Below, one piece after another: positions 11,400 through 23,500 of a stretch of 64,000 nt of DNA; position 1 is the first letter of the stretch; every line of letters starts with the position of its first letter. A program made the translations under genes and the position numbers. The DNA is taken from positions 2,901,665 to 2,965,664 of the forward strand of contig OZ024783.1 in assembly GCA_964017065.1 (NCBI GenBank), written 5' to 3'. Below the pieces are notes generated by a model, which saw nothing but the letters and a program-made list of their open reading frames with translations, did no database searches and was not told the DNA's origin. This DNA comes from Haliclona indistincta. Lineage: Eukaryota > Porifera > Demospongiae > Haplosclerida > Chalinidae.

Positions 11400-11884
11400 C
11401 AGGAGCACATGAACAGAAGGAGCGTGCAACTGTAAACCGCACGTTAGTGCCAACAGTGTATAATTAGATTCACAGATGTGTGCTCAGAACTTCCATATTT
11501 GGAAGTTTTTGTGCTTCATTAAATATGCGTGACGTACATTCTGAGCACGTGATACATAATAGATCTAAGTGCGGCAAGAGAGGATGGCGCGAACCCATCG
11601 ACGTCTTAGTCAGGCCAGCTCCAAGAGAAAGCTGATCATGCTGTCTCCCCGGCGGATCCGATTACAACAAGTGAAGAACTCGCCCGTGAGGAGCGCAATG
11701 AAAGCTGGGATGACCGTATTCAAGCCGAGCAACACCAGGCGCGCTCGCTGTCGTAAACTTACCAAGTAATGTGCGTTAAATAGATATGACGTACGTTCAT
11801 ACCTAGGTAAAGCGGAAGTACGGTCATTAATTATTAAAGTGTTGGCACTGTACGTTGCACGCTCCTTCTGTTCATGTGCTCCTG
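11400..11884. mobile_element. CAGGAGC-type MITE in BRWD-B intron
   Basis: Terminal inverted repeats of about 32 bp begin CAGGAGCACATGAACAGAAG and are flanked by the direct duplication GTCTTAC (11393-11399 and 11885-11891). Sister copy A reads AAAAGTCTTGCACAATGTG near 2983, the unoccupied site. The element is 485 bp with no transposase; a 66-codon basic frame inside it (11569-11769) is not supported as a gene. The 7-8 bp duplication suggests hAT-type mobilisation. Two relatives lie at 20999 and 62888. Confidence 0.85.
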
Positions 11885-12874
11885 GTCTTACACAATGTGT
11901 GATGTGAAATTGAAGTTTTACTTAATAATAATCGTACATGTACAATTTGGTCTTCACAGGTCTACAAGATGGCTAAGTCTCTTCAAGCATTGTTCGAGAT
12001 CAAGGTACTGGAGTTCCTGAAATCATGTCAATCTGAGGACAGCAGACCAGTCTATGGCACCAGACGAACCCTCGGTATTCTAGCGGAATCCACTCCACAG
12101 ATCCCATCTAGACTAAGATCATCTTCTCACAGCACTGCAGACACAATGAGCAGTTTGATAATGAACGGACTATCAACCTCGACTGAAGAACTCTCCTCAT
12201 CAAACGATGAATCTGAGAGCAGAGACGAACTGTCCATTGAGGAGGAGGAGGTGGGCGTGGTCAGAAGACGCGTGACCACTAGGAGTAGTTCACAGCAGAA
12301 GAGACGATATGATGATCAGGAAGGGGGCGGGGCAGTGGGCAGGGTAGTGACTAGGTGAGCGTCAAAGAGACTCAGACGATTGAGCATGTCAGACGATGAG
12401 GAAGATGCGCGATGAGTTAGAGGATGAAGAAGATGAGGTTATTCCACGAGTATCACACATTGTCACTACACGAACTGGTAGAACAGTCAAACCAACTAAT
12501 AATACTTCATTTTGTGGTTGTTATTTTAAAATCAAATCTAAAACCTTACCAATAATTGATTTGGTGTAGTGCTATCCATTGGCTGCATGCTATGTCATTA
12601 TTTAGACACCATTCCGTCTGCAAGGAAAGCCAGCTAGTGACAAGGGGAACCAACTCATCACCATGGCAATGCAGCTACACAGCAAGGCTTGCAAAACCCA
12701 CTATATTATGCATTCTCACAATAGACTAGCACCACTGCACTGTTTTTTGGTATTGAGTAAAATATCACTTAGCAACAAGACAACGTGTACCAAATCATAG
12801 ACCAAATGCACGAGATCTAATCTAATCTGATCTGATTCTACCTACGCCCACAAAAAGGTGTGGCTTGTTCGGTT

Positions 12875-15800
12875 ATGGCGTCTTCGAGGGGTCCGACACT
12901 GCGTGATTTCGCGTACGAGATTTCACTGATTTCAGAGTGATTTCACTGGTTTAATTAAGCGTGGGTGTTAGTATACGGGAAAATGGTCAGTATACGGGGA
13001 AAATACGGTGATTTCACCCATGATTTCAAGATTTCAACTGTGATTTCACCAGTCAGCGTACGAGATTTCACTTGTGTCGGACCCCTCGGGCGTCTTCTAC
13101 CGATCAGGTAAGACTAGACCAACCGCTGGCTGCATAGTGTATAAATACCAGTGTTGATCCTGATATGCAAACCTGTGATTTCTGTTCAGGAGACCGAGAG
13201 CGCTGAGTACCGCTCGTTCCAAAGGCATTATGCTGACCTGTTCAAATCCATTGGTGACCCTACTTCACTGGCAGCAGAACTGTACTCTGCTGGTCTACTG
13301 TCACGAGAGACGAGAATGAATATTTCTGATTCGACCCATAGACAGCAGAAAGTGACAGAACTACTAGTCGCGACAGAAACAGCAATCCGACTAGACCCCA
13401 GCAACTACCACAAGTTTGTGGAAGCACTAGAGAAGGACAGTTCAATGCAGCACCTCTGTGGCAAGCTGAGGTCCACATGTGGTGAGTGTGATAATGTGTG
13501 TCTGAGTACATCCACTGACCAGTGCATTGTGTTCTGATGTAGCTCAACTCAAGTCACTGCACACTCCTCAACTGGTGTCGTCCCTACCACCAAACACATC
13601 AGCTGGTGAGTAGAGAATGTGTGTGGTGGAATAACATGTGACAGTGTCTTACAGCACAACAGACCAATGATAGTATGATACCATCCTCCATCACTAGACA
13701 GTCATCATTGTCTCCTCCTCCTAACAAATCAGGTGAGAAATGAAACTGTTAGCAATGAAGCATCATGCGACAGCTTTGTATGACTACAGCAAAAATGAAT
13801 AAAGAGTGTGACAGTGATTTGCTCTCCTCCTCCATCACCTCTTCATCTCATTCAAGCACAACAGGTATAATGACATACTCAGTCACTAATGACCAGTGGA
13901 TGATGTGTTTCCTCTCCTCAGCTATCACCAGGAAACAGTACAAACAGTTCCTAAAGAAATGTTACCGACAGCCACTCCCTGATGATGATAAGCTACTCAC
14001 TACTGCCAGCAAGCACTACATTGAGATAGCTGTCATCAGCAAGAAGGGCATCACCAGGAAGCAAGCAGATGAGTTTACTAGAAAAAGTCTCCACGGTTTA
14101 ACCGAAGAGATCTTACGTGAGAAAGCTCCGATAGCACTAGATCATATACTAAAGCCCAGAGAGGATGGTAGACCAGTACGTTGTGTCCTGGTGGAGGGTG
14201 CACCAGGTATCGGCAAGAGCACACTGGCATGGGAGGTGTGTCACAAGTGGGAGGAGTTAGAGAATGTGAAGCAGTACGAGTTAGTGATACTAGTTCACTT
14301 AAGGGAGAAGAAGGCTCAAGAGGCACGCTGCCTTGAGGACCTGCTGCCATGTAATGCTACCACTAACATGAAGGAGCTCTTGGCTGCGATGGGAGAAGGA
14401 GAAGGCATGCTTATCGTGTGCGATGGGTTTGATGAGCTTCCTCGTGAGCAGCGACAGGAGGGCTCAGTCTACATAGATCTACTCAAGGGTAGGCTCCTGG
14501 CAGAGGCTACTATTATTGTCACCAGTCGTCCTTCAGTAAGCGCTGAGCTCTGGAGTCTCTGCCAGCATAACATAGACAGGCACCTCGAGGTAATAGGCTT
14601 CACTAAAGAGGATATCAAGCGGTTTGCTGAGAGCGTGTTTAGTGGGGATATCCTGGCAGGGTTCTTGTCTTACATCACTAGTAATCCTCCCATTTTTGGT
14701 ATGATGTATATCCCTCTCAATGCCGTCTTTGTAGCCCTGATATACCAGGACAGCTATGACACAGATATGCCCTTCCCTACAACCATGACACAGCTCTTTG
14801 ATGCTCTCATTTGTGGTCTCATTCGCAGGCACCTCGTGTCCACACGCCTTGTTTCTAGTGAGTATTGCATGCCTCCTTCCCTCCAGCGTACAGAGGACAT
14901 TAGCAAGCTTCCTCCTATAGTAGCTCAGCAGCTTCTTCAGCTAGCCAAAGTGGCCTATGAGAGTCTGTGTGAGAAAAGGTATGTATTTACTGACCTTGGT
15001 GTGGGCTTTGAGCATCTTGGGACAATGAAAAAGACCACAAGTGTGAATGTGTGTACAGGTCCTGGGTGCTCCTACTCCTTCCTCCATCTCACTCTTCAAG
15101 AATACCTGACTGCCCTCCATATTGCTATTGTGAATCCTAGTGGCTTTGAACTGGTAGAATGGCTAAAGGAACGTAGTGTTGTTGTGAGGTTTCTGGCAGG
15201 AATGTACAGACATAATGATTATCATTGTCACCCTGTGTACCAGGAGTTGGTACAAAAACTTGCCGCAAGCAACAACATGCGTCAACTGTTGGTCCATTGT
15301 GCATATGAGTGTCCTAGCATTATGGATAGTGTGAAGGTGGACTATAGTAAACGTGATACAATAGGTGTTTCACCGATAGTTGGGTTTGACTGGTATGCCA
15401 CAGGATACTGCATCAGCCACTTTGATGAAAAATGGGGTCTTGTAATGATTAATAAGTCGGAGGAAAATATTGATCTCCTGTTGAAGGGTCTTAGGTCCTC
15501 ATCTATTGCAAAAGGAAGAATTTTGTCGTTACACATTGCTGATTCATCCCTTTCTGTAATTAGTACATTAAGAGAGTTTTCCCGACTTAAGAAACTTGAA
15601 TTAACGGTGGTTAGCATTGATCATGATGATCTGGTCATCTTACAACAGCTGATAGCACCAGGGAGGGAACTAAAATCTCTATTTATTTCAGGTATTATAT
15701 CACAAATTAGTAGTTTATTGATCTCAACATTATTTCAACCTTCTTCATTGCAAGAACTTGCTTTGTTCAGTAATGTCGCTGTCAATGAAACTCAGCTTCT

Positions 15801-16148
15801 TCCACATGGTAACACAAACCTCAAGAAACTTACCAATACCAGTATAACCTTCTTCACCCGCTAGCTGCATTAATATTGAACATCACTTCACTGACCTTCC
15901 TGAAGATTTATAGTCTACTAGACAGTGACCTACCTGTTCTCACTAATATTGTACAGTTACACCACACACTAGAAGTACTAGATATTTACGAGATACATAA
16001 TCGTACTGACTCTACTAACCTGCTCCAACTGATCAAGGCTGCTGATAGTAACGAACATGTAGTAACATTCAAACTTGATATATCAGTCTATAACAAGCTT
16101 CCACCACACATCCACGAACAATATAAGCATCTGTTAGAACCATATTGA
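12875..16148 (+). pseudogene. NLR-B: CARD-like - NACHT - LRR, disrupted copy
   Basis: Exons: 12875-13109 (interrupted by a 204-bp MITE; reading from the original ATG reaches TGA within the insert), 13190-13481 (CARD-like), 13543-13605, 13655-13732, 13790-13864 and the long NACHT-LRR exon from 13922. Walker A, Walker B and FLHLTLQEYL are intact. The LRR frame shifts near 15838-15850 (2 extra bases relative to sister copies), giving a stop at 15862-15864, and resumes in another frame to 16146. An alternative promoter or start could rescue the NACHT part, but as arranged this copy looks inactivated. It has an extra small exon (13790-13864) shared with NLR-E but absent from A and D. Confidence 0.8.
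12885..13088. mobile_element. Hairpin MITE inserted in exon 1 of NLR-B
   Basis: Inverted termini CGAGGGGTCCGACAC and GTGTCGGACCCCTCG enclose 204 bp of AT-rich sequence rich in GATTTCA motifs. The element is flanked by the 8-bp direct duplication GGCGTCTT (12877-12884, 13089-13096), typical of hAT-like transposition. It splits the NLR start exon after the second codon. Confidence 0.88.
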
Positions 16149-16752
16149 CGTTTGAACTGAATGATGATGAATATGTGCACAATATGATTTCTTCTTTCAG
16201 TGTGTAGTAGCAGTTTACTTTACGTTATTATACAACATCTTTTGGTTGCTTTGAATAATTTTTGAAATAGTTTTGTCTTTTTTTATGTACATGTGTAGAA
16301 CGCATCATTTCTTAATATTCTTGTCACTCCTGTTTTGTAATTGTTAGCTACTTTGTGCAGAGTTTGAATGTGTAATTTTTCAAATCATGTTTCTATCTCA
16401 CGTGCAATACATTAGATAGTGATGATGGGTAGTATACTGCCTGGAGGAGTACTGGAAGATGATGCATGACTTGGAATGGATTGCAACCGTGAGCTTTGAG
16501 TTAGCTTGAGCTAGATTTTAATCTGTGAGACATGTATGGAGTGGGATCGGATTCAGATCTGTGTGGTGCTTTAGCATAGTGTAGTCATGCAATGCACAGT
16601 GATGATGAAAGACAGAGATGGGTGGGACATGCAGTACAGCTGAAAACAAAGAGCGCGGCAAGCCAAGTTGTAAGAAAATTCAAATCTCCCGCTCTATAGT
16701 CTGGAGGCGCGGTTGGTTACGCCCACTACCATGTGGAAATTGAAAGAAGCGC
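16149..16752. other. NLR-B 3' flank, shortened duplicate
   Basis: This matches the flank of NLR-A with internal deletions. No gene is seen. Its E2F-like motif has drifted (TCTCCCGC near 16684). Confidence 0.6.
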
Positions 16753-17823
16753 GCCATGTATTCCACGCCTCGTTCCACGCAAGAGACTCGTAGTCGTACT
16801 AACATCTCTCAGGCTCTGGTACGACAAACTCTGGTCCTCTATCATGTGAGTGAATTGATTTTTTTTACAAAGTTGAGCTTTTGATTCTATTTCTCTACGG
16901 CAGCTGACAGACCCTCTTATGATCAGCTCCTTCATCTCAAGAAACCTGATGGGTCTTCTCTGAGAGTTATTCGATGGATCTCATCATTGGAACAATGGCA
17001 GTGCAGGATGATGATCTAGTGAGAAGATATCAGAAGGAATGCAAAGAAAGAACGAGTTTGTTCGGAGGGTCCTGGACGACTGGTTGTCATGTGATGACAG
17101 AGATCCCAATAATTCAGCTGTTCCACGTACTTGGTCATCTCTTGCTGAGTGTATCAGTGATGCTGATCTACCTGGAGACCTAGCCACACCCATCAATGAA
17201 GCATGTGCAGGTATGAAATTAGAATGGATGAGAATGCAGTTCCTCATTATAATACATAATGTATACAGCACTAATGAAGCAGCTGGTATTCACAAAGATA
17301 GCCTTACGAAAGTGCTTGGTAGATATTTCTTCTCGTGTGATATGTATCACAGTTTGTCTATATACACACACACTTGAAGTCACTGAAGTCTATAATGTGG
17401 TGAACTGTTGTTCTATCTAGTAATTCTAACCCTCACTTTTCTCTACTGTAGACAAAGCTGTATCCAGGAAGGAACTTGTAGTCACTAGAAGTACTGCTAC
17501 AGAGTGTTCTCTGTCCAGTGGAAGCACCTTACCTGATACAGAACCAGCTGACAGTGCACTCTCTGACACACGAAACAGTGACTCAAATGAGAAAGGACAG
17601 AACACAATGTACGTCGTATACTAAATCATGTACAAATGCTCTATTTTCTTCACAGTCCATCTTCAAGTAGTTCAAGTATTGTGGATTGTTACAAGTAAGC
17701 TAATGTAATGGAACATTATTATAGTATTTTGTGCTCTTCAGTCTACAGAGAGTTAGTAGTATAGTCTTTACCCAACCAGTGCTGCCCAGTCTTGACACAG
17801 CTAGTACTCCCCATATCACGAGA
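16753..17823 (+). pseudogene. Death-domain gene copy B, disrupted
   Basis: Colinear with Death copy A. Exon 1 has lost about ten bases around 16818, shifting the leader frame. Exon 2 (from 16904) lacks about 26 bases that encode the CTDLAHMLL part of the Death domain, which brings a TAG in frame near 17020. Exons 3-5 (from about 17453) are preserved and again end in phase 2 before BRWD copy C. Confidence 0.65.
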
Positions 17824-17833
17824 CCAGGTACCC

Positions 17834-17941
<108 letters not shown>

Positions 17942-18038
17942 CTATCATTACATCTAGTCACTAGTACTGTATAGGTCCCTCTCTCTCTCTCTCTCTGTTG
18001 CCTCTGTCTTTAACTCACATGTCATCTCTTCATCACAG

Positions 18039-18742
<704 letters not shown>

Positions 18743-18897
18743 TACCTGATAAAATTTGATGCCTTGCTTATAATTTTCATTACACATACTACAGTACTAC
18801 TTCATGTTCCAACATCATGGAGTGCTTTTCATATTCAATATCTGATTCCAACACTAGTTCTAGAAGAAAATCAATGGTTGGTTGACTTTATGAATAG

Positions 18898-19603
18898 GCC
18901 AGTTGCGTGTAAGAGCCAAGGAATTTAATTATTGATAATTGAACATAAAGTCACTTCCGGACTGCTCGTAGCCGCCTACTTGTACCTACTTTGTATGGAG
19001 TTCATTGAGAAAATATGAGTTTTTAAAACTTCGCGGGCAGCAAAGGAAGACAGTTGATGAGCAAGAAAGAGTGCGTGCGTAGACCACCAGCAGTGGGCAC
19101 AGCTAAAAGACTTTACTTTACTACAAAAAATAGACTATTTGTGTAGTCGCGTTGATAACCATGCTTATCAGCTGTATTGAAAACGCGAATACTAACACAG
19201 CTTAACTAATGGTAAAGCAAGATGCTCACTAGATTGCTCGAGAGACAGTGAAAGGCGACAGATTTAATACTTACATTGCGAGTGATGACAATCTAGGCAC
19301 GCATTTTGCCTCTGACAAAAAGAGCATACCCAGCTGTACAGTGATGGCTCGTTCTCGACCGCGCCTCCACCGATCGTCTCTGTTTTTACTGCGTTGCATG
19401 TGCCAATGGTAGTAGTTGCGCATCGCATTCTTAGATCCTGCACATGCGCCAAGTTTTGGCTGCCCGCGAAGTTTTAAAAACTCATATTTTCTCAATGAAC
19501 TCCATACAAAGTAGGTACAAGTAGGCGGCTACGAGCAGTCCGGAAGTGACGTTATGTCAATTTGCATATCATTAAAATAGTTGGCCTTACACGCAACTGG
19601 AAG
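18898..19603. mobile_element. Inverted-repeat element (GGCCAGTTGCGTGTAAG termini)
   Basis: An outer repeat near 18897-18913 is matched in reverse at about 19585-19602, and an inner perfect stretch of about 100 bp at 18945-19045 is matched at 19455-19556. Sequence at 19030-19135 also recurs directly at 19637-19740, so two related elements may be nested. No transposase is present and no clear target duplication is seen. Confidence 0.65.
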
Positions 19604-19856
19604 TGGTGAGAGCTGAAGTGGATACAAGCAGACAGCAAAGGAAGACCAGTTGATGAGCAAGAAGAGAGTGTGTGCAGTAGACCAGCAGCAGTGGGGACAG
19701 CTAAAAGACTTTACTTTACTAAAAATTAATAATGACTATTTGTCTGTGAATAACACTCTGTATGCACTGATTTAAAAACGAACTGCAGTGAAAATGGTAG
19801 GTACTTTGGTCACTGTTTGAATTTCCCGCTATCTAATCCATCTGGGAGGAGCAGTC

Positions 19857-20470
19857 CAACCATAGATATTATAATTATTGCCTACGGACTGGGATTGGAC
19901 ACTAGCTCACGTGAGCGCATAGTAACAATACATTTTTGGTGCGTGCACACCGCGTTGCGCTTGACCCAAATGCCGCAATACATTTAGCGAGCAGAAAGTC
20001 GTGAACTTTGTGTACCTCTACTGCAAATACGAACTGTTTTTAGTGTACGCTGTAGCTTTATAATTGTTATTCACGTTGATCAATGTGGTGTAGGCATGTT
20101 TTTCAGCGCTTAGGGCGATACTGCAGTGCAGAATTCGTACTTGCTAGTGACCTTTTTTGTGTACCTCTAGACGCAACATGACAAATATCCGAATAAATTC
20201 AATACCTTGGAGTTACTGTTCGATGATTCGAATATGGTTTAGGCTATAATCTGTATGCAGACAAAGCGTTATCTCGTCGCAAAACTCCTTTGATTCGGGC
20301 AGTTTTTGTATTAAGTAATACTGTAACCATGCAGAACCACGCCGTATCCATGCAGAACCACGCCGTATCCAAGGGCAAAATTGACCTCCGGCGCAACGCG
20401 CTGTGTACACGGAATTGGAAATGCCCAGTGTCCAATCCCAGTCCGTATAGGCAATATAATATCTATGGTC
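19857..20470. mobile_element. Inverted-repeat element (CCATAGATATTAT termini)
   Basis: Left CCATAGATATTATAATTATTG pairs with right CAATATAATATCTATGG, and the arms extend imperfectly for about 100 bp. TCCAA flanks both sides (5-bp duplication). A 21-bp unit (ATGCAGAACCACGCCGTATCC) is tandemly doubled inside at about 20328-20370. Confidence 0.65.
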
Positions 20471-20525
20471 CAACCTGCTGTTCACAAGCCACACCTTCTT
20501 GTTCAGTTAGGAAGTTAAAGCCGCC

Positions 20526-23500
20526 ATGATCTCTGTGGAGCTGTGGCGAGCTACAATAGGGCTCTCTAGCAGCAAGTGCTACTCTGGTTTCTTATCCTCT
20601 CTGTCATGTCACTTCTCGTTGTACGATTCTTATAAATTTCAGAGACGCAAGCGCAGTAGCGGCAATGTTCCTCAGCTGTCTAGATCTCCTCCTCATGTCG
20701 TTCCTCCAACCTCCTCTCTCAGGCCTGTAGTCGAAGAATCAATTCCGATCCAGCAATCTCTCCGCTCTTTGTCTTTCTTCATACATGATGTACACTACTC
20801 GTTCCATTGTAGTCTTCATCTGTTACAAGATACTCTAGTCAGACTCGTACTGGCGATACTAGTGATCATCTCTCAGTCTCTGATCATCTCTGGAGACATT
20901 GAACTAAACCCTGGACCTGATCCAAGTGAGTCATGTTAGTAAAAAGAAGATACATAAAATTAATCTGAAATTACAACCCGCACAGTGCTTTGTATAATCA
21001 GGAGCGCATAATTAAGATAGAGCGTGGTAAGAGAGTAGGAGCGGGACACTCCCACGCATTTGATTAAAAATTGCACTTCCACACATGACTTGGCCGTGTT
21101 TCTAAAGATAGACTTGTGATGGCTGACGGTGCGCGTACGTACAGTTTCGTATTGGATGGAACTGGCCTTCTAGAAGGTAAGAAGTAGCTTTCCACTATCC
21201 CAGGACGATCATGCTTGTCTGCTGGCTTGAGTAGATACTGTTTAAGCAAGAAACGAGTCGAATCTGTGATGGTGGGCCGTAATGGTGTTTCTCTACAGTT
21301 GACATACGAGCACGTGGAGATCGTCTGAGTGTCATCGTGGGTGTAGAAAGCTTCTATGAGCTGTTGCTTACCTCAACTAGCCTCTAGCTGCCAAGTTCCA
21401 TCTAAAACGAAACTGTACGTACGCACACTGTCGGCCATCACAATTCTATCTTTAGAAACACGGCCATCATGTGTGGAAGTGCAATTTTTAATCAAGTGCG
21501 TGGGAGTGTCCCGCTCCTACTCTCTTACCACGCTCTCTCTTAATTATGCGCTCCTGGTATAATGCATCGTGTGCTGTTAGATAACTATTAATAACTGTAT
21601 TGTTACAGATGCTGTGCCCACACTACTAAAGCTGAAGACCATGAAAGGAGCTGATGGTAAATCTCTCAGGATAGTTCAAACAATTGCTGCTCATGACTAC
21701 ACAACATTCGGTATGTGTCTCCTACAAGATGAGAATGGAGTAGCAGTTGATCTGATTAAGAAGGACCATATCAGCGAAGGTGCCGAGAGTGTCACTCGTG
21801 CCATCATCCAGAAATGGCTGGAAAATGGCGATAAATCTACTCGGACATATCAACACTTGATAGAGTGTCTCAGACAGTCTGAACTGGGTGCACTTGCTGA
21901 CCAGCTCATTGCAGTTAACACGACAAGTGAGCAAGGTATACAATGCTGTACACTTTAGTGAATTGGTACTACTTAGAGAGAGCACGTCAAGTCAAGTTTT
22001 CTAGTGATCACCACATTGCCAGAAATCTAATACAAATAGCGGTCACCTTGAAAGAAACAGCACATTCTAAACACACTCTATAGCAAGGAAAAGCACTAAC
22101 ACTACAATATACGACAAAACAAGCCATCATAATCGCTCATTATCTGCTCCCACACCACTTAAAATCTTGCTAAAATACAATTTTCGAGTGCCTATTATAA
22201 TTATAGTGAGTTTTTCTTTTGCAGCAAAAATGATTAACTCAGTCTATAGTACAACTCTTTAAGGTGGCGGGCACCCGTTCGCTATGAATATTAATGAGAT
22301 TTTTAGAGGGCTCAGAACGTCCGACTGAAAGATCCAAGCAGTGCAGAACTCGCTGTGAAGCATCATATTATGCGTCCTAGCATATAAAACAACTGTCGGC
22401 AAAATCTGTAGAGTGCGACGTGCACGGCTTACACGAACGTTGTAGCAATTTTTCTCGCCAAATTTGTGAACGTGAGCGGCTAGCAGGACCACGATCAGCA
22501 GCCCAATAGTAAGCTATTACAATTTTCTAGGTCGTGTCGGATGCTTTTCGGAAAATTATTTCCTTCATCTGATTTATGAGCTTATATCGTCAAGAATACG
22601 CCAGTGGGCTACACAAAGCCAGAGCTACCTAAATTTTAAGAACAAATTTCCACAAAACCATCCGACACGACCTAGAAAATGTGCTTAGCTACACACTCGT
22701 CCAGGTTAGCCATTATAAGATGCTACGATTCTGCTTAAATTTGGCGAGAAGTTTCGATACTTCAGTTGTTTTCCTTGGCAAAACAGCTGGCTGTTATGAA
22801 AATAATTACCAAGTTCGCTTCCCCATTCTACAATGTAGCCTGTTGCGCGGGCGCCTGAAGTAATGATATTCATACTGCGCGTATTATTGTGCGCACTAAA
22901 AAGGTACCCGCCACCTTAACTTTGAGTAGGAAAGATAGGAGCAAGAAGTATGTATACTAGTTACTGCTAAACATACTAGCAAAGCTATGTGGGATGCCCG
23001 TTTTTGCAAAATAATGTATTTAGACCATTAAATAGGAAGTTGGTCAGTATTTTAGTCTGGTAGACTTTTCCAAACCAAGTATACCACGAGCCCTTCCAAC
23101 TTGCGATCAACTCACTAAAGTACATGATAAGATGATGGGAGCAGGTATTCAGCAAACAGGCATGTCCTGAAAATTTGACTCCATGACCGCTTGTTTCTGG
23201 CAATGAGAAGATGCAGCTCACAGTCTCTACATTTGTGTGATCATTTTAAGGATTAGAATATAGTGAGTATGAGCAAGATCAATGATCAGCGAATGACAAA
23301 CCAAGTACCGTAACCCTCGCGCATACGACGAGGGTTAATAAAATAATTTTATGTACTCAGTTGCTCCTTATGACATCTGTACTCTATGTATTACAGCACA
23401 ACAGACCAATGATAGTATGATACCACGGCCATCCTCCATCACCTCTTCATCTCACTCAAGCACAACAGGTATAATGACATACTCAGTCACTATTGACCAG

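Larger units (their letters stand above)
9349..12496 (+). pseudogene. BRWD-like copy B: mosaic, disrupted
   Basis: The RFHD exon starts at 9349 after a good acceptor but reaches TGA near 9545 after PPER. Bromodomain 1 continues in another frame to 9751. The next exon is cut at about 9877 by a foreign segment that runs to about 10393. From there sequence of the A/D/E type resumes: exon remnants ending 10480, then 10532-10624, 10759-10854, 10982-11131 and 11960-12358. The last exon has TGA at 12356-12358 where sister copies have TCA, plus extra bases near 12410. The 5' part resembles copies C and C2 (no intron after the RFHD exon), while the 3' part resembles A, D and E. The copy is therefore a recombinant relic, though a short Death-BRWD protein could still be made. 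Confidence 0.75.

Noticed and set aside
11569..11769. Small basic protein inside the CAGGAGC MITE
   Set aside because: Not conserved in the other two family members and shorter than expected for any transposase.
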